64,000 nt of DNA from Betaproteobacteria bacterium HGW-Betaproteobacteria-9 (GTDB lineage Bacteria; Pseudomonadota; Gammaproteobacteria; Burkholderiales; Burkholderiaceae_C), in contig PHCC01000001.1 in NCBI GenBank assembly GCA_002842215.1, positions 16,238 through 80,237 of the forward strand. Direction: 5' to 3'. Position 1 is the stretch's first letter; the number at the start of each line of letters is the position of its first letter. A program made the position numbers and the translations under genes. A model generated the notes under the pieces. That model saw only the letters and a program-made list of their open reading frames with translations. It made no database searches and was not told the DNA's origin. Shown here piece after piece: positions 31,360 through 44,492 of the stretch.

Positions 31360-31977
31360 TCAAAGCAGTCGCACCCCGGCCGCACCAAGCACCTGCGCTG
31401 TCTCGTGTGCGGGCAGGCCCATGATGCCCGAATAACTGCCACTGATGTGGCTGGTCCACAGCGCCGCGTGGCCCTGGATCGCGTAGGCGCCTGCCTTGCC
31501 CATGGGTTCACCGCTGTCGACGTAGCGGCGTATCTGCGCCGCCGTCAGCGGTGCAAAACTGACCCACGAGGTAGACAGCGAGGCCCACTGGCGAAGACCA
31601 CGTGCCGCCGGCTTGCCCACGGCCACGGCGGTCAGCACCCGATGACGGCGTCCCGCCAGATCGGCGAGCATGCGGCAGGCTTCGTCAGCGTCGCCTGGTT
31701 TGCCCAGAATGCGCCGTCCCAGCGCCACGGTGGTGTCGGCACACAGCACGGGCGCGTGTGGAAAGCCCCGGCGCTTGAGCCGGGCGAGCGAGGCCTGGAG
31801 CTTGAGCCCGGTCACCCGTTGCACGTAGCTGGCCGGCGCTTCGCCGGGCAACACCGCTTCGAGCGCCTCGACGTCTTCGTCCGCATCGGGCAGCAGCAGT
31901 TCACAGCGCACACCCCATTGCTCCAGCAATTGCAGACGGCGCGGGCTCTGGGAGGCGAGGTAAATGAAATCGGACAT
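31360..31977 (-). CDS. maf: Maf-family nucleoside triphosphate pyrophosphatase
   Basis: House-cleaning pyrophosphatase that hydrolyses (modified) dTTP/UTP. The 205-aa protein starts at the ATG at 31977 and has the Maf signatures [19 protein letters not shown] and [14 protein letters not shown]. The ITG-like and YAIQG motifs are in place ([12 protein letters not shown]). The SQSPRR form and DTTVALG fit the YhdE branch. Between rlmH and rng in the minus-strand cluster. Confidence 0.93.
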   Translation of the reverse strand: MSDFIYLASQSPRRLQLLEQWGVRCELLLPDADEDVEALEAVLPGEAPASYVQRVTGLKLQASLARLKRRGFPHAPVLCADTTVALGRRILGKPGDADEACRMLADLAGRRHRVLTAVAVGKPAARGLRQWASLSTSWVSFAPLTAAQIRRYVDSGEPMGKAGAYAIQGHAALWTSHISGSYSGIMGLPAHETAQVLGAAGVRLL

Positions 31978-32034
31978 AGGGATTAATAGATAAAGTCGCC
32001 CCACCGCCGGGCTGCCCCGACCAGATGCCGTCGA

Positions 32035-32502
32035 TCACTCGCGGTGGTAAGGGTGGTTGGCATTGACCGACCATGCCCGGTACAGCTGTTCGATCAGCAG
32101 CACCCGCACCATCGCGTGGGGCAAGGTCAGATCCGACAGGCGGATGCGCTGGTGCGCGGCGGCTCGAAACGCCGGCTCCAGACCATCGGGCCCGCCAATG
32201 ACCAAGGCCACGTCGTCGCCTTCCAGCTGCCATTGCTGCAGCTGTTGGGCCAAGGCTTTGGTCGTGAACGTGGTGCCGCGTTCGTCGAGCACCACCACAC
32301 GGCAACCGCGTGGCAATGCCGCCTGGATGCGATCGCGCTCGGCGGCCAACAGCGTCTCCAGGCTCTTGGACCCGCGCGGCTCGGTCTTGACGGTCTTGAT
32401 CTCCACCCGCAACTCGGGCGGGAAGCGCTTGGCGTAATCGTCGTAGGCGGTCTGTGCCCAGTCGGGCATGCGCTGCCCGACCGCGACGATCAGCAGCTTC
32501 AT
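32035..32502 (-). CDS. rlmH: 23S rRNA pseudouridine-1915 N3-methyltransferase RlmH
   Basis: SPOUT-class methyltransferase that modifies helix 69 of 23S rRNA in assembled ribosomes. Length 155 aa is standard. The SAM-binding knot motifs LVIGGPDGL and [22 protein letters not shown], and the C-terminal HPYHRE, are conserved. Its ATG overlaps the rsfS stop by four bases, coupling two 50S-related factors. Confidence 0.97.
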   Translation of the reverse strand: MKLLIVAVGQRMPDWAQTAYDDYAKRFPPELRVEIKTVKTEPRGSKSLETLLAAERDRIQAALPRGCRVVVLDERGTTFTTKALAQQLQQWQLEGDDVALVIGGPDGLEPAFRAAAHQRIRLSDLTLPHAMVRVLLIEQLYRAWSVNANHPYHRE

Positions 32503-33293
32503 GCCTTTTTCTTGGGTGCCGCTTTGGCCACGGGGGCGCGCTTGGCCGCCGGCTTGGTCGCGCTATTGGCTGCGGTTCGGGCGGCCTTGGGCTTGACCAC
32601 CACGGTCTTCAACGGCGCCTTGGTGGGCGCTGCCTTGGCTGCGGTCTTGCGGGCGGCGGTGGGTGCGGTCTTCTTGACGGCGGTCTTGGCAGCTGTTTTG
32701 GCCGCGGTCTTGGCCACGGCTTTGACACCGGCCTGTGTGCCGGGTTTGGCGGCGGTTTTGGCTGGCGCAGCAGCGGCCGCAGCGGAAACCGCCTTCGCTG
32801 CCTTGCGGGCCACCGACTTCGCGTCGATCGGTTTCACGTCCTTCTGCTCGCCCTTCTTGGTGGTCTTGCTCGTTGCCTTCTTGGCCGCGGTTTTGGCCAC
32901 AGGCTTGGCTTCCGCGACCTTTTCGGCGCCGTGCTTCAGGCGCACCGGCTTGGCACCCCAGATTTCTTCCAGCCGGTAGTACTGCCGGATGACTGGCTGC
33001 ATCACATGGGCCACGGCCGCACCACAGTCCACGATGATCCATTCGCCGTTTTCTTCGCCTTCGATGCGCGGCTTGTCAAAGCCCGCTTCACGCACAGCAT
33101 CGCGCACGCTGGATGCCAACGCTTTGGTCTGCCGGTTGGAAGTGCCGCTGGCGATGATCACCCGCTCGAACAAGGGCGAGAGGTGTTCCGTGTTGAAGAC
33201 CACGATGTCCTGGCCCTTGACGTCCTCAAGCCCCTCCACAATGGCACGTTGGAGTTTCTGGATGTCTTTTTTGGCGGTGGTTTCGCTGGTCAT
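32499..33293 (-). CDS. rsfS: Ribosomal silencing factor RsfS with histone H1-like C-terminal tail
   Basis: Residues 1-126 are RsfS (Iojap/DUF143), which binds L14 on the 50S subunit and blocks subunit joining; [24 protein letters not shown] and GEWIIVDCG are typical. Residues 127-264 are an extra tail of about 138 aa made almost only of Ala, Lys, Thr, Val and Pro, with many AAKT-, AVKK- and AKPAAK-like units, resembling bacterial histone H1-like proteins. Family members are usually 105-140 aa, so the protein is about twice normal length. The frame is open through the tail and overlaps rlmH by four bases, so it is not a frameshift artefact. It overlaps nadD by four bases. Confidence 0.93.
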   Translation of the reverse strand: MTSETTAKKDIQKLQRAIVEGLEDVKGQDIVVFNTEHLSPLFERVIIASGTSNRQTKALASSVRDAVREAGFDKPRIEGEENGEWIIVDCGAAVAHVMQPVIRQYYRLEEIWGAKPVRLKHGAEKVAEAKPVAKTAAKKATSKTTKKGEQKDVKPIDAKSVARKAAKAVSAAAAAAPAKTAAKPGTQAGVKAVAKTAAKTAAKTAVKKTAPTAARKTAAKAAPTKAPLKTVVVKPKAARTAANSATKPAAKRAPVAKAAPKKKA

Positions 33294-33967
33294 GAAGGCT
33301 CTTGATAAAGGTGATGGAGTGAAATATAGCTTGCGACGGCTTCGGGCACCAGAAGCGACAGCGAGTTGCTGCGGTCTACGGGCTGGCCCACATGGGCGCG
33401 CACTGCGGTGGCGCTGATGTTCTGGAGTGGCATTTCAAGGCGCCGGAAAGGCAGGTTCACAGCGGAAAGATCCGCTTCGTCTGCAGACTCCCGCACGGCA
33501 TCGGCACCGATCTCGGCGGCCCGGTTCGCCACGGCCAGGGTGGCCAGTTCCAGCACTTCGGACCACCGGACCCAGCGCTTGAAAGCCAGCAACTGGTCAG
33601 CGCCCAGCACCAGAAACAGTTCAGCTCCGGGATATTCAACCGACAGTTCGCGAAGGGTATCGGCGGTGTAGCTCGGACCGTCGCGCTGGATTTCTCGGCG
33701 GTCAATGCGGGTACGGGGCAAATCGCTGAAGGCCAACTCACACATCGCCAGGCGGTGCTCGGCCGACGTCAACGGGCGCGTTTTGTGCCAGGCCTGACCG
33801 GTCGGGAGGATGTGCAGCACGTCTAGATCCAGCTGGCTCAATGCCTTTTCCGCCAGTGTACGGTGCGCCCGGTGCGGCGGGTCAAACGCACCGCCGAACA
33901 TGCCCACGCGCAGGGATGCCGCAGGAGATCGATCCGATTTCGCCTCGGTGCTGGAAGCGCCCGTCAA
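33290..33967 (-). CDS. nadD: Nicotinate-nucleotide adenylyltransferase NadD
   Basis: Makes nicotinic acid adenine dinucleotide in NAD synthesis. The nucleotidyltransferase motifs [14 protein letters not shown] (GxFxPxHxGH class), LVLGADQL and ISATAVR are present. The longest reading starts with TTG at 33967, whose bases overlap the hemF stop codon, and gives 225 aa with a roughly 20-residue leader. A GTG or ATG just before FGGAFDPPH is an alternative, so the start is uncertain by up to 22 codons. Confidence 0.93.
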   Translation of the reverse strand: MTGASSTEAKSDRSPAASLRVGMFGGAFDPPHRAHRTLAEKALSQLDLDVLHILPTGQAWHKTRPLTSAEHRLAMCELAFSDLPRTRIDRREIQRDGPSYTADTLRELSVEYPGAELFLVLGADQLLAFKRWVRWSEVLELATLAVANRAAEIGADAVRESADEADLSAVNLPFRRLEMPLQNISATAVRAHVGQPVDRSNSLSLLVPEAVASYISLHHLYQEPS

Positions 33968-34878
33968 ATCCAGTCCTTGCGCACCAGGAAATCGGTGGCC
34001 AGGCGCGCCTCTGGCGAACCTATCGATTCCTGGCGCTGGTAGGACCAGCTCACCAGTGGCGGCATGGACAGCAGGATCGACTCGCTGCGCCCGCCCGACT
34101 GCAGGCCGAAATGTGTTCCGCGGTCCCAGACCAGGTTGAACTCCACATACCGGCCACGGCGGTAGAGCTGGAAGTCGCGCTCCCGTTCGCCGTAAGGCGT
34201 GCCCTGGCGGCGCGCCACGATGGGCAGGTAAGCGTCCAGAAACGCGTCGCCCACCGAGCGAAGCATGGCGAAGCTGCCATCAAAGCCGAGTTCGGAAAAA
34301 TCGTCAAAGAACACGCCGCCCACACCGCGCTGTTCGTCGCGGTGCTTGAGGTAGAAATACTCGTCGCACCACTTCTTGAAGCGTGGGTACTTGTCAACGC
34401 CAAAGGGGTCGAGAGCGGTTTTGCAGGTGGTGTGGAAATGCACCGCATCTTCTTCAAAACCGTAATAAGGCGTGAGGTCCATGCCACCGCCAAACCAGCA
34501 CACAGGCTGCCCGCCTTCGGGCTTGGCCGCGATCATGCGCACGTTCATATGCACCGTGGGCACATAGGGATTGCGCGGGTGGAACACCAGCGAAACGCCC
34601 ATGGCCTCGAACGGAGCCCCCGAGAGCTCGGGCCGGTGCTGCGTGGCCGAGGGCGGCAGACGCGGCCCGGTCACGTGCGAGAAACCGCAGCCGGCGCGTT
34701 CGAACACCGCTCCGTCTTCCAGTATCTGGGTGATGCCCTGACCCTGCAGGGTTTCGCTGGCGGGCTTCTTCCAGTGATCGACCACAAAGCGGCCGCCATC
34801 GACCATGGCCACGGTCGAGGTGATGCGGTCTTGCAGACCCGTCAGGTAGTCGCGCACGCGCTGCGTCTGTTGGCTCAT
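33964..34878 (-). CDS. hemF: Oxygen-dependent coproporphyrinogen III oxidase HemF
   Basis: Aerobic haem-synthesis enzyme converting coproporphyrinogen III to protoporphyrinogen IX. The 304-aa protein contains the conserved blocks [33 protein letters not shown] and [17 protein letters not shown]. It is between purD and nadD, with translational overlap to the latter. Confidence 0.97.
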   Translation of the reverse strand: MSQQTQRVRDYLTGLQDRITSTVAMVDGGRFVVDHWKKPASETLQGQGITQILEDGAVFERAGCGFSHVTGPRLPPSATQHRPELSGAPFEAMGVSLVFHPRNPYVPTVHMNVRMIAAKPEGGQPVCWFGGGMDLTPYYGFEEDAVHFHTTCKTALDPFGVDKYPRFKKWCDEYFYLKHRDEQRGVGGVFFDDFSELGFDGSFAMLRSVGDAFLDAYLPIVARRQGTPYGERERDFQLYRRGRYVEFNLVWDRGTHFGLQSGGRSESILLSMPPLVSWSYQRQESIGSPEARLATDFLVRKDWI

Positions 34879-34910
34879 GATGTCTTTTGAAGTCTGAAGA
34901 CCCGCAGGCC

Positions 34911-36188
34911 TCAGACGGCCCTGAAGCCGATGTCACGGCGGCACTGCATGCCGTCGAACCGGATGCCGTCCACCACACCGTAAGCCTTTTGCTGCGCAGC
35001 GGCCACGGTGTCGGCCAGCGCTGTGACACACAGGACCCGACCACCCGCAACTTCGACCGAGCCCCCCGAGCCGCTGGTGGTGCCGGCGTGGAACACCATG
35101 GCATCGGCCGCATCCGTCGGCAACCCTGTGATGGCATCACCCTTGCGCGGGTTGAGCGGATACCCCGCCGCGGCCAACACCACACCCAGCGCCACGCGCG
35201 GGTCCCAGTCCAGCGTCACTTTGTCCAGCTCGGCGCGGGTGGCCGACAGCAGCACCTGCGCCAGATTGCTCTTGAGCCGCATCATGATCGGCTGGGTTTC
35301 CGGGTCGCCCATGCGGCAGTTGAATTCCAGCGTCTTCACGCGGCCGTCGGGCGTGATCATCAGGCCGGCATACAGAAAGCCGGTGTAGGGAATGCCATCA
35401 GCCGCCATGCCGCGCAGCGTGGGCAGGATCACCTCGTCCATCGCGCGCTGGTGCACCGCGGGCGTGACCACCGGCGCGGGCGAATACGCGCCCATGCCGC
35501 CGGTGTTCGGGCCCTGGTCGGCGTCGAGCAGGCGCTTGTGGTCCTGGCTGGTGGCGAGCGGGAGCGCGTTCACGCCGTCGCACAGCACGATGAAACTGGC
35601 CTCTTCGCCTTCCAGAAACTCTTCGATCACAACGCGGGCACCGCCCTCGTTGTGTGCCACGCCCAGGGTGTTGTCCAGCAGCATGAAGTCGATCGCTTCG
35701 TGCGCCTCGGCCAGGCTCACGGCCACGACAACGCCCTTGCCCGCCGCCAGCCCATCGGCCTTCACCACGATGGGCGCGCCCTTGGCGTCCACATAGGCGT
35801 GCGCCAGAGCCGGATCGGTGAAGGTCTGGTACTCGGCCGTGGGAATCCCATGGCGCTGCATGAAGGCCTTGCTGAAAGCCTTCGAGCTTTCCAGCTGTGC
35901 CGCCTTCTGCGTCGGGCCGAAGATGGCCAGGTCATGGGCGCGGAACTCGTCAACCACACCCGCCGCCAGCGGCGCCTCGGGGCCGACCACCGTCAGACCG
36001 ATGCCGTTGGCCTGCACCCATTCGCGCAGGACCCCCTTGTCGGTGATGGGCAGGTTGGTCAACTGCGCATCACGCGCTGTACCGGCGTTGCCGGGCGCCA
36101 CGAACACCTGCTCCACACCCTCGGACTGCTTGAGCTTCCACGCCAGCGCGTGTTCGCGGCCACCGCCGCCAATCACCAGGACTTTCAT
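34911..36188 (-). CDS. purD: Phosphoribosylamine-glycine ligase PurD
   Basis: ATP-grasp enzyme of purine synthesis (GAR synthetase), 425 aa. It begins [19 protein letters not shown]; the ATP-grasp signatures [26 protein letters not shown] and [11 protein letters not shown] are present. Its start overlaps the yebC stop by four bases. No purine-type leader or riboswitch is visible; expression probably depends on the yebC promoter. Confidence 0.98.
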   Translation of the reverse strand: MKVLVIGGGGREHALAWKLKQSEGVEQVFVAPGNAGTARDAQLTNLPITDKGVLREWVQANGIGLTVVGPEAPLAAGVVDEFRAHDLAIFGPTQKAAQLESSKAFSKAFMQRHGIPTAEYQTFTDPALAHAYVDAKGAPIVVKADGLAAGKGVVVAVSLAEAHEAIDFMLLDNTLGVAHNEGGARVVIEEFLEGEEASFIVLCDGVNALPLATSQDHKRLLDADQGPNTGGMGAYSPAPVVTPAVHQRAMDEVILPTLRGMAADGIPYTGFLYAGLMITPDGRVKTLEFNCRMGDPETQPIMMRLKSNLAQVLLSATRAELDKVTLDWDPRVALGVVLAAAGYPLNPRKGDAITGLPTDAADAMVFHAGTTSGSGGSVEVAGGRVLCVTALADTVAAAQQKAYGVVDGIRFDGMQCRRDIGFRAV

Positions 36189-36910
36189 TCGTTGATCTCA
36201 GCGTTGTGAAAGACTTCCTGCACATCGTCCAGGTCTTCCAGGATATCGAGCAGCTTTTGCATGCGCACAGCGTCTTCACCCATGAGAGGAATGCTGTTCT
36301 CGGCACGCATCGTCACTTCGGCCACTTCAGGCTTCAGGCCCGCAGCCTCCAGCGCGTTCTTCACCGCTTCGAAGTCCGTGTACGCGGTCAGCACCTCGAT
36401 GGCACCGTCGTCGTCGGTGATCACGTCTTCGGCACCGGCTTCCAGCGCCACTTCCATCACCTTGTCTTCCGAGGTGCCGGGCGCGAAGATGATCTGGCCA
36501 CAGTGTTTGAACTGGAATGCCACCGAGCCGTCGGTCCCCAGGTTGCCGCCGTACTTGCTGAAGGCGTGGCGCACCTCGGCCACGGTGCGCACCTTGTTGT
36601 CGGTCATGGTGTCCACGATGATGGCCGCACCACCGATGCCATAGCCCTCGTAGCGGATCTCTTCCAGCGCCTGGCCTTCGAGGTTGCCCGAGGCTTTGTC
36701 CACGTTGTACTTGATGCGGTCCGCCGGCATGTTGGCGGCCTTGGCCTTGTCGATCGCCAGGCGCAAACGCGGGTTCATCGCCGGATCGCCACCGCCCGTG
36801 CGGGCGGCCACGGTGATCTCACGGATGACGCGTGTCCAGATCTTGCCCCGCTTTTCGTCTTGACGGCCTTTGCGGTGTTGAATATTGGCCCATTTGCTGT
36901 GTCCAGCCAC
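36185..36910 (-). CDS. yebC: YebC/PmpR-family protein
   Basis: 241-aa protein of the YebC/PmpR (TACO1) family, described both as DNA-binding regulators and, more recently, as factors easing translation of difficult proline stretches. The start [15 protein letters not shown] and the blocks [12 protein letters not shown] and [12 protein letters not shown] are diagnostic. It is the first gene of the minus-strand cluster that continues to rng; an A/T-rich stretch at 36935-36970 is a plausible promoter. Confidence 0.95.
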   Translation of the reverse strand: MAGHSKWANIQHRKGRQDEKRGKIWTRVIREITVAARTGGGDPAMNPRLRLAIDKAKAANMPADRIKYNVDKASGNLEGQALEEIRYEGYGIGGAAIIVDTMTDNKVRTVAEVRHAFSKYGGNLGTDGSVAFQFKHCGQIIFAPGTSEDKVMEVALEAGAEDVITDDDGAIEVLTAYTDFEAVKNALEAAGLKPEVAEVTMRAENSIPLMGEDAVRMQKLLDILEDLDDVQEVFHNAEINE

Positions 36911-37008
36911 GAGTGAGTCCTTTGGTCTGACCAGGATTTGGTCTAATAACCAGCGATTTTACTTTTACCCACTTCTCCCAATCCCCTGCCCACAGGAAGG
37001 ACGCCGCC

Positions 37009-38553
37009 ATGGCCGAACCGATGCTGATTGCCCAGAACGCGAACACCACCTGCCAGCTGTTGCCCGGACTGGCCAACCGGCACGGCCTGATCACCGGCGC
37101 CACGGGAACCGGCAAGACCGTGAGCTTGCAGACTCTGGCGGAACAGTTCTCCAACATCGGCGTGCCGGTCTTCATGGCCGACGTCAAAGGCGACCTCACC
37201 GGCATCAGCCAGATGGGCAGCTTCGGCGAGAAGATCAGCACCGTCCTGAAAGACCGCGGCATCACCCTGCCCGCCTCGCAGGCTTGTCCCACCACGCTGT
37301 GGGACGTGTTCGGCGAACAGGGCCACCCGGTGCGCGCGACCGTGAGCGACATGGGGCCGCTGCTGCTGGCGCGCATGCTGAACCTCAACGACACGCAGGC
37401 CGGCGTGCTCAACCTGGTGTTCAAGATCGCCGACGACAACGGCCTGCTGCTGCTCGACATGAAAGACCTTCGGGCCATGCTGCAGCACATCGGCGACAAC
37501 GCGAAACAGTTCACCACCGAATACGGCAACATCAGCGCGGCCAGCGTCGGCGCCATCCAGCGTGGCCTGATGCAGGTCGAACAGCAAGGTGGCGACAAGT
37601 TCTTCGGCGAGCCCATGCTCGACATCAGCGACTTCATGCAGACGGTCGACGGCAAGGGCGTGGTGAACATCCTCGCGGCCGACAAGCTGATGAACTCGCC
37701 CCGGCTCTACGCCACCTTCCTGCTGTGGATGCTGTCCGAGCTGTTTGAGCAACTGCCCGAAATCGGCGACCCGGAAAAGCCCAAGCTGGTGTTCTTCTTC
37801 GACGAGGCCCACCTGCTGTTCAACGAAGCGCCGAAAGTGCTGATCGAGCGCATCGAACTGGTGGTGCGCCTCGTGCGGTCCAAGGGCGTGGGCGTCTATT
37901 TTGTGACGCAGAACCCGCTGGACATTCCCGACAGCGTGCTCGGTCAGCTCGGCAACCGCATCCAGCACGCGCTGCGCGCCTTCACCCCGCGCGACCAGAA
38001 GGCCGTGAGGGCAACGGCAGAGACCATGCGCCCCAAGGCCGGCCTGGACATCGAGGCCGCCATCACCGAACTCGCCGTGGGCGAGGCGCTCGTGAGCCTG
38101 CTCGACCCCAAAGGCCGCCCGAGCGAGACCGAGCGCGTGTACGTGGTGCCACCCGGCAGCCAGCTCGGCCCGATCACCGACGCACAACGCCAGCAACTGC
38201 TGCGTGACTCGCTGGTCGCGGGGGTGTACGAAAAAACGGTGGACCGCGAAAGCGCCCACGAAATCCTGCGTGCCCATGTGGACGCGCGCACGACCGAGGC
38301 CGCGCCTGCTGAAGCTGGCGGCGTGAAGACACCGCGCATTCCCGGCGCTGCCAAAAAAGAAGCCGAGGCCGAAGGCGGTGGCTTCGGCGGCATGGTCAAC
38401 GAAGCCCTGTTCGGCCGCACCGGCCCGCGAGGCGGTCAGTACGATGGACTGGTGCAGACCATGGCCAAGACAGCTGCGCGAAGCGTGGCCAGTGGCATCG
38501 GGCGGCAAATCGTGCGGGGGATGTTGGGAAGCCTGCTGGGCGGCAAGCGCTGA
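37009..38553 (+). CDS. HerA-like helicase-domain ATPase (DUF853, YjgR type)
   Basis: Predicted cytoplasmic ATPase of 514 aa. Walker A is GATGTGKT (near residue 30) after a short N-terminus, and Walker B is [12 protein letters not shown]; the phrase [28 protein letters not shown] is typical of the DUF853/YjgR branch of the HerA/FtsK superfamily. The C-terminus is Gly/Arg-rich with a hydrophobic helix. Function in this branch is undetermined; no NurA-like nuclease is adjacent. ATG at 37009 preceded by CAGGAAGGA. Confidence 0.9.
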   Translation: MAEPMLIAQNANTTCQLLPGLANRHGLITGATGTGKTVSLQTLAEQFSNIGVPVFMADVKGDLTGISQMGSFGEKISTVLKDRGITLPASQACPTTLWDVFGEQGHPVRATVSDMGPLLLARMLNLNDTQAGVLNLVFKIADDNGLLLLDMKDLRAMLQHIGDNAKQFTTEYGNISAASVGAIQRGLMQVEQQGGDKFFGEPMLDISDFMQTVDGKGVVNILAADKLMNSPRLYATFLLWMLSELFEQLPEIGDPEKPKLVFFFDEAHLLFNEAPKVLIERIELVVRLVRSKGVGVYFVTQNPLDIPDSVLGQLGNRIQHALRAFTPRDQKAVRATAETMRPKAGLDIEAAITELAVGEALVSLLDPKGRPSETERVYVVPPGSQLGPITDAQRQQLLRDSLVAGVYEKTVDRESAHEILRAHVDARTTEAAPAEAGGVKTPRIPGAAKKEAEAEGGGFGGMVNEALFGRTGPRGGQYDGLVQTMAKTAARSVASGIGRQIVRGMLGSLLGGKR

Positions 38554-38594
38554 ACCGGCCCCTGCCCATTCCCGCGTTCTTTTCGACTACCCAC

Positions 38595-39086
38595 GTGGGT
38601 CTGCTCAAAGCGCTGCTGTACGGCCTGCTCGCCCTGGTCGTACTGGTCCTGATCGGGGCCCAGTTCGGCGGGCTCAGTGGCCATCGGCCCTCCGATCTCG
38701 GGGTGACACAGGGACGTTTGAAGCCACCGTCCCTCACGCGCAACAGCGTCTCCAGCCAGGCCGACCTGTATCCGGCCCACCCGCAAACGGCCCACGCGCT
38801 CATAGTGCCCTTGCCCCTCAGGCACGGAGACGCCACAACCTCGCTGCGCACGCTGGCCACCGTGCTGCAGACCCAGCCCGGCATCACGCTGGTGGAACAG
38901 CGACCAGACTATCTCTACGCACAGGCTCAGACGCGTTGGCTCAAGTTCGTGGACGACCTCGAATTCTGGTTCAACCCGGCGCGGGGCTGGATCGAAGTGC
39001 GCAGCGCCAGCCGCCTGGGTCGCGAAGACGCCGGCATGAACCGCCGGCGCATGGAAAACATCCGCACCGCCTATCTGCGCCAATGA
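38595..39086 (+). CDS. DUF1499 domain protein
   Basis: 163-aa protein with one N-terminal hydrophobic segment (LLKALLYGLLALVVLVLIGA) and a DUF1499 domain recognisable from DLGVTQGRLKPPS, YLYAQAQTRWLKFVDDLEFWF and IEVRSASRLGREDAGMNRRR. The start is GTG at 38595. DUF1499 proteins are widespread and uncharacterised. It follows the HerA-like gene by 41 bases; a functional link is unproven. Confidence 0.88.
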   Translation: MGLLKALLYGLLALVVLVLIGAQFGGLSGHRPSDLGVTQGRLKPPSLTRNSVSSQADLYPAHPQTAHALIVPLPLRHGDATTSLRTLATVLQTQPGITLVEQRPDYLYAQAQTRWLKFVDDLEFWFNPARGWIEVRSASRLGREDAGMNRRRMENIRTAYLRQ

Positions 39087-39145
39087 ATCATTTGTGCAGC
39101 CGAACACCATCGGCTGCCCGATCAACCAACTCTTCTGGATGTTCC

Positions 39146-39919
39146 ATGCCTAAAAAAATGCATCCCTCCCGTGCCGCCATGCTGGTGCTGACCGCGGCGC
39201 TCAGCGCCTGCGGCGGCGGCGACTCTGACGACGGTTCGGGGGACGCCACGTCGGCGCTCAAAGTCGCAAGCTGTGGCCGCGAAGGGGGTCCGTTGCGCAT
39301 CATGCCCCTGGGCGATTCGATCACCCAGGCCGAGGCGGGGCACAACAGCTACCGCCGGGTGCTCTGGCAACGCCTGAACGCCGCGGGCTGTTCGGTGGAC
39401 CTGGTGGGCAGCCGCTCCGGCGTCTCCAGCGGCTACCGCGACAGCCCACAGACCAGCGCCCCCGACCCGGACTTCGATCCGGACCATGAGGGCTACTGGG
39501 ACTACCGGGCTCACGAGCTGGCGCCCCAGGTGGCCGGCAAGGTCGGCAGCGCCCGCCCTGACGTGGTCCTCCTCCATCTGGGCACCAACGACGTGCTCGA
39601 TGGCCAAAGCACCGCCGGCATCATCGGGGAACTGGGAAGCGTGATCGACGCCATCCGGGCCGGCAAGGCCGACACCCACATCGTGCTGGCCAAGATCATT
39701 CCCGCCGCCCCCGACACGGCGGGAACAGCGGCCCTGAACCGGGGTATCGATGGTCTGGCCGCGTCGCGCAATACCGAGGTCTCGCCCATCGCCGTGGTGA
39801 ACCAGGCGGCGGGTTACTCGGTGGCAGACAACTACGACGGCGTTCACCCGAACGCCACCGGCGAGGCCAAGCTCGGGAACCAATGGGCCGACACCGTGCT
39901 GGCCTGGCGGACTCGCTGA
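39146..39919 (+). CDS. SGNH/GDSL-family esterase lipoprotein
   Basis: 257-aa exported hydrolase. The N-terminus has a lipoprotein signal ending LSACGGG. The SGNH blocks are clear: LGDSIT (catalytic Ser), LGTNDVL (Asn of block III) and DGVHPNATGEAKLG (Asp and His of block V). The RIMPLGDSIT start and VDLVGSRSG phrase resemble carbohydrate esterase family 3 acetyl esterases. Acts probably on acetylated polysaccharide at the cell surface; the substrate is a guess. ATG at 39146 gives the best signal peptide. Confidence 0.88.
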   Translation: MPKKMHPSRAAMLVLTAALSACGGGDSDDGSGDATSALKVASCGREGGPLRIMPLGDSITQAEAGHNSYRRVLWQRLNAAGCSVDLVGSRSGVSSGYRDSPQTSAPDPDFDPDHEGYWDYRAHELAPQVAGKVGSARPDVVLLHLGTNDVLDGQSTAGIIGELGSVIDAIRAGKADTHIVLAKIIPAAPDTAGTAALNRGIDGLAASRNTEVSPIAVVNQAAGYSVADNYDGVHPNATGEAKLGNQWADTVLAWRTR

Positions 39920-39939
39920 CCTGTCGATAGCCCAAAAAA

Positions 39940-39969
39940 AAGAAGGCCCGGGGATGCCCGAGCCTTCTT
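39940..39969 (-). terminator. Rho-independent terminator between esterase and clpA
   Basis: Stem AAGAAGGC/GCCTTCTT with additional CCGGG/CCCG pairing lies between converging genes. The poly-A tract on the plus strand becomes a T-tract for clpA transcription. Confidence 0.85.
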
Positions 39970-39993
39970 GTGTATGCCGGGGCGCTCCCGACG

Positions 39994-42336
<2,343 letters not shown>

Positions 42337-42426
42337 ATCCTTTGGGCTGGTGGTGGTTTGAAACGCTGGGGTCCGGGTACGTAAGGTGTATCGGGTGGAT
42401 GGCCATCAAATGGGGCGGATCTGGCT

Positions 42427-42792
42427 TTATTCAATCGGCTCGCTCAAACACTGCAACGGATGCCCCGCATTCCGGGCGGCCTGCGACACCTGGTCGACTT
42501 TGGTGCTGGCCACATCGCGCGTGTAGATCCCGCAAATGCCTTTGCCTTCGAGGTGTATCTTGAGCATGATCTGGGTCGCGGTTTCACGGTCCTTGCTGAA
42601 ATATTCCTGAATGACGTGCACGACAAACTCCATGGGGGTGAAATCGTCGTTGAGCAACACCACCTGGAACATCTGGGGGGGTTTGGTGCGCTGCGCACGC
42701 CGTTCAAGCACCACCGAATCGTCGTTGCCCACACTGGGAGGAGCGACGGGGTTTTCGGGTTTCTTGGGGTTCTGGGTGGCCATGAAAATCAT
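42427..42792 (-). CDS. clpS: ClpA adaptor ClpS
   Basis: N-end rule adaptor that binds N-degron substrates and the ClpA N-domain. 121 aa; the core motifs [22 protein letters not shown] and the late [11 protein letters not shown] are characteristic. The N-terminal 35 residues are a disordered Pro-rich extension as expected. First gene of the clpS-clpA unit. Confidence 0.97.
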   Translation of the reverse strand: MIFMATQNPKKPENPVAPPSVGNDDSVVLERRAQRTKPPQMFQVVLLNDDFTPMEFVVHVIQEYFSKDRETATQIMLKIHLEGKGICGIYTRDVASTKVDQVSQAARNAGHPLQCLSEPIE

Positions 42793-42945
42793 TCTAGCGG
42801 GGTGCGCGCGTCCCTATGTGCTGCTCGGGATATGTATTTGCCGTGACAACACGGCGTTGTTGCCCACCCAGTCGGTGAAGGGGCGACATTGGCATGGGCA
42901 AAGGCGCAGCGCGTCATGTCCCATTGTGTCGTTTCGACGCAAAAG

Positions 42946-42981
42946 AAAACCGCCGAGGAAGGCTGCTTCCGGGCGGTTTTT
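42946..42981 (-). terminator. Rho-independent terminator downstream of icd
   Basis: Stem AAAACCGCC pairing with GGGCGGTTTTT, with an inner GGAAG/CTTCC stem. It ends in a T-run in the minus direction, about 55 bases after the icd stop codon. The remaining 150 bases up to clpS show no gene. Confidence 0.85.
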
Positions 42982-43036
42982 CCAAGGGTTCTGCCGGCAC
43001 CGGCTTCATCGACCGGCGACTAGCGGAATTGGCGCG

Positions 43037-44290
43037 TTACATGTTGTCGATCATGACCTGGCCAAAGCCCGAGCAGCTCACCTGGGTGGCGCCGTCCATC
43101 AGGCGGGCGAAGTCGTAGGTGACTTTCTTGCTGGCGATGGACTTCTCGATCGAACTGATGATCAGGTCTGCGGCCTCTGTCCAGCCCATGTGGCGCAGCA
43201 TCATTTCAGCCGACAGGATTTCGGAGCCGGGGTTCACGTAGTCCTTGCCGGCGTACTTCGGCGCCGTGCCGTGCGTGGCTTCAAAGCAGGCCACGGAGTC
43301 CGACAGGTTGGCACCCGGGGCGATGCCGATGCCACCGACCTGGGCGGCCAGGGCGTCGGAGATGTAGTCGCCGTTCAGGTTCAGCGTGGCCACCACCGAG
43401 TACTCGGCCGGGCGCAGCAGGATCTGCTGCAGGAAGGCGTCGGCAATGCTGTCCTTGATGACGATGTCTTTGCCGGTCCTGGGGTTCTTGAACTTGCACC
43501 ACGGGCCACCGTCGATCAGTTCGGCACCAAACTCCTTCTGCGCCAGCGCGTACGACCAGTCGCGGAAGCCGCCTTCGGTGTACTTCATGATGTTGCCCTT
43601 GTGCACGATGGTCACGCTGGGCTTGTCGTTGTCGATCGCGTACTGGATGGCCTTGCGCACCAGGCGTTCGGTGCCTTCGCGCGACACGGGCTTGATACCG
43701 ATGCCCGAGGTGTTCGGGAAGCGAATCTTGGTCACGCCCATCTCTTCCATCAGGAACCTGATGAGCTTCTTCGCCTTGTCGGACTCGGCCTCGTATTCAA
43801 TGCCAGCGTAGATGTCTTCCGAGTTCTCACGGAAGATCACCATGTTGGTTTTCTCGGGCTCTTTCACGGGAGAAGGCACGCCTTTGAAGTACTGCACCGG
43901 GCGCAGGCAGACGTAAAGGTCGAGTTCCTGGCGCAGCGCCACGTTCAGCGATCGGATGCCGCCCCCCACGGGGGTGGTCAGCGGGCCCTTGATGGAGACC
44001 ACGTATTCGCGCAGCGCCGCCAGGGTTTCTTCGGGCAGCCAGACGTCGGGGCCGTACACCTGGGTCGACTTCTCGCCGGCAAACACCTCCATCCAGTGAA
44101 TTTTTTTCTTGCCGCCGTAGGCTTTGGCCACGGCCGCATCGACCACCTTGAGCATCACGGGGGTGATGTCCAGACCGGTGCCATCGCCTTCGATGTAAGG
44201 AATGATCGGTTCATCCGGCACGTTCAGGGACATGTCGGCGTTGACGGTGATCTTTTCACCCTGGGCTGGAACCTTGATGTGCTGATACAT
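43037..44290 (-). CDS. icd: NADP-dependent isocitrate dehydrogenase, homodimeric type
   Basis: TCA-cycle enzyme converting isocitrate to 2-oxoglutarate. The ATG at 44290 gives 417 aa, matching E. coli Icd (416). GDGTG, the substrate block [13 protein letters not shown] (its Ser is equivalent to the AceK-phosphorylated Ser113 of E. coli) and [13 protein letters not shown] are conserved. A structurally unrelated monomeric isozyme is encoded less than 1 kb away at 45067. Confidence 0.96.
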   Translation of the reverse strand: MYQHIKVPAQGEKITVNADMSLNVPDEPIIPYIEGDGTGLDITPVMLKVVDAAVAKAYGGKKKIHWMEVFAGEKSTQVYGPDVWLPEETLAALREYVVSIKGPLTTPVGGGIRSLNVALRQELDLYVCLRPVQYFKGVPSPVKEPEKTNMVIFRENSEDIYAGIEYEAESDKAKKLIRFLMEEMGVTKIRFPNTSGIGIKPVSREGTERLVRKAIQYAIDNDKPSVTIVHKGNIMKYTEGGFRDWSYALAQKEFGAELIDGGPWCKFKNPRTGKDIVIKDSIADAFLQQILLRPAEYSVVATLNLNGDYISDALAAQVGGIGIAPGANLSDSVACFEATHGTAPKYAGKDYVNPGSEILSAEMMLRHMGWTEAADLIISSIEKSIASKKVTYDFARLMDGATQVSCSGFGQVMIDNM

Positions 44291-44492
44291 GGAAACGGGT
44301 CTCCGTATGGGATGCATTGTCGAACGCTTCTGAATCCAGAGTTCCCGGGCATGGCGCCCGGATGGACCTCAAGAATTCTAGTCCTGATCGAGCGGCCCGG
44401 ACGCCGGATCTATCCGTGGAAATCGCCGATCCCGGACCTGTGCGCGGCGCTTGACGGACAATGCGTTTTTCACCCGATCACATCGTCTGCCC

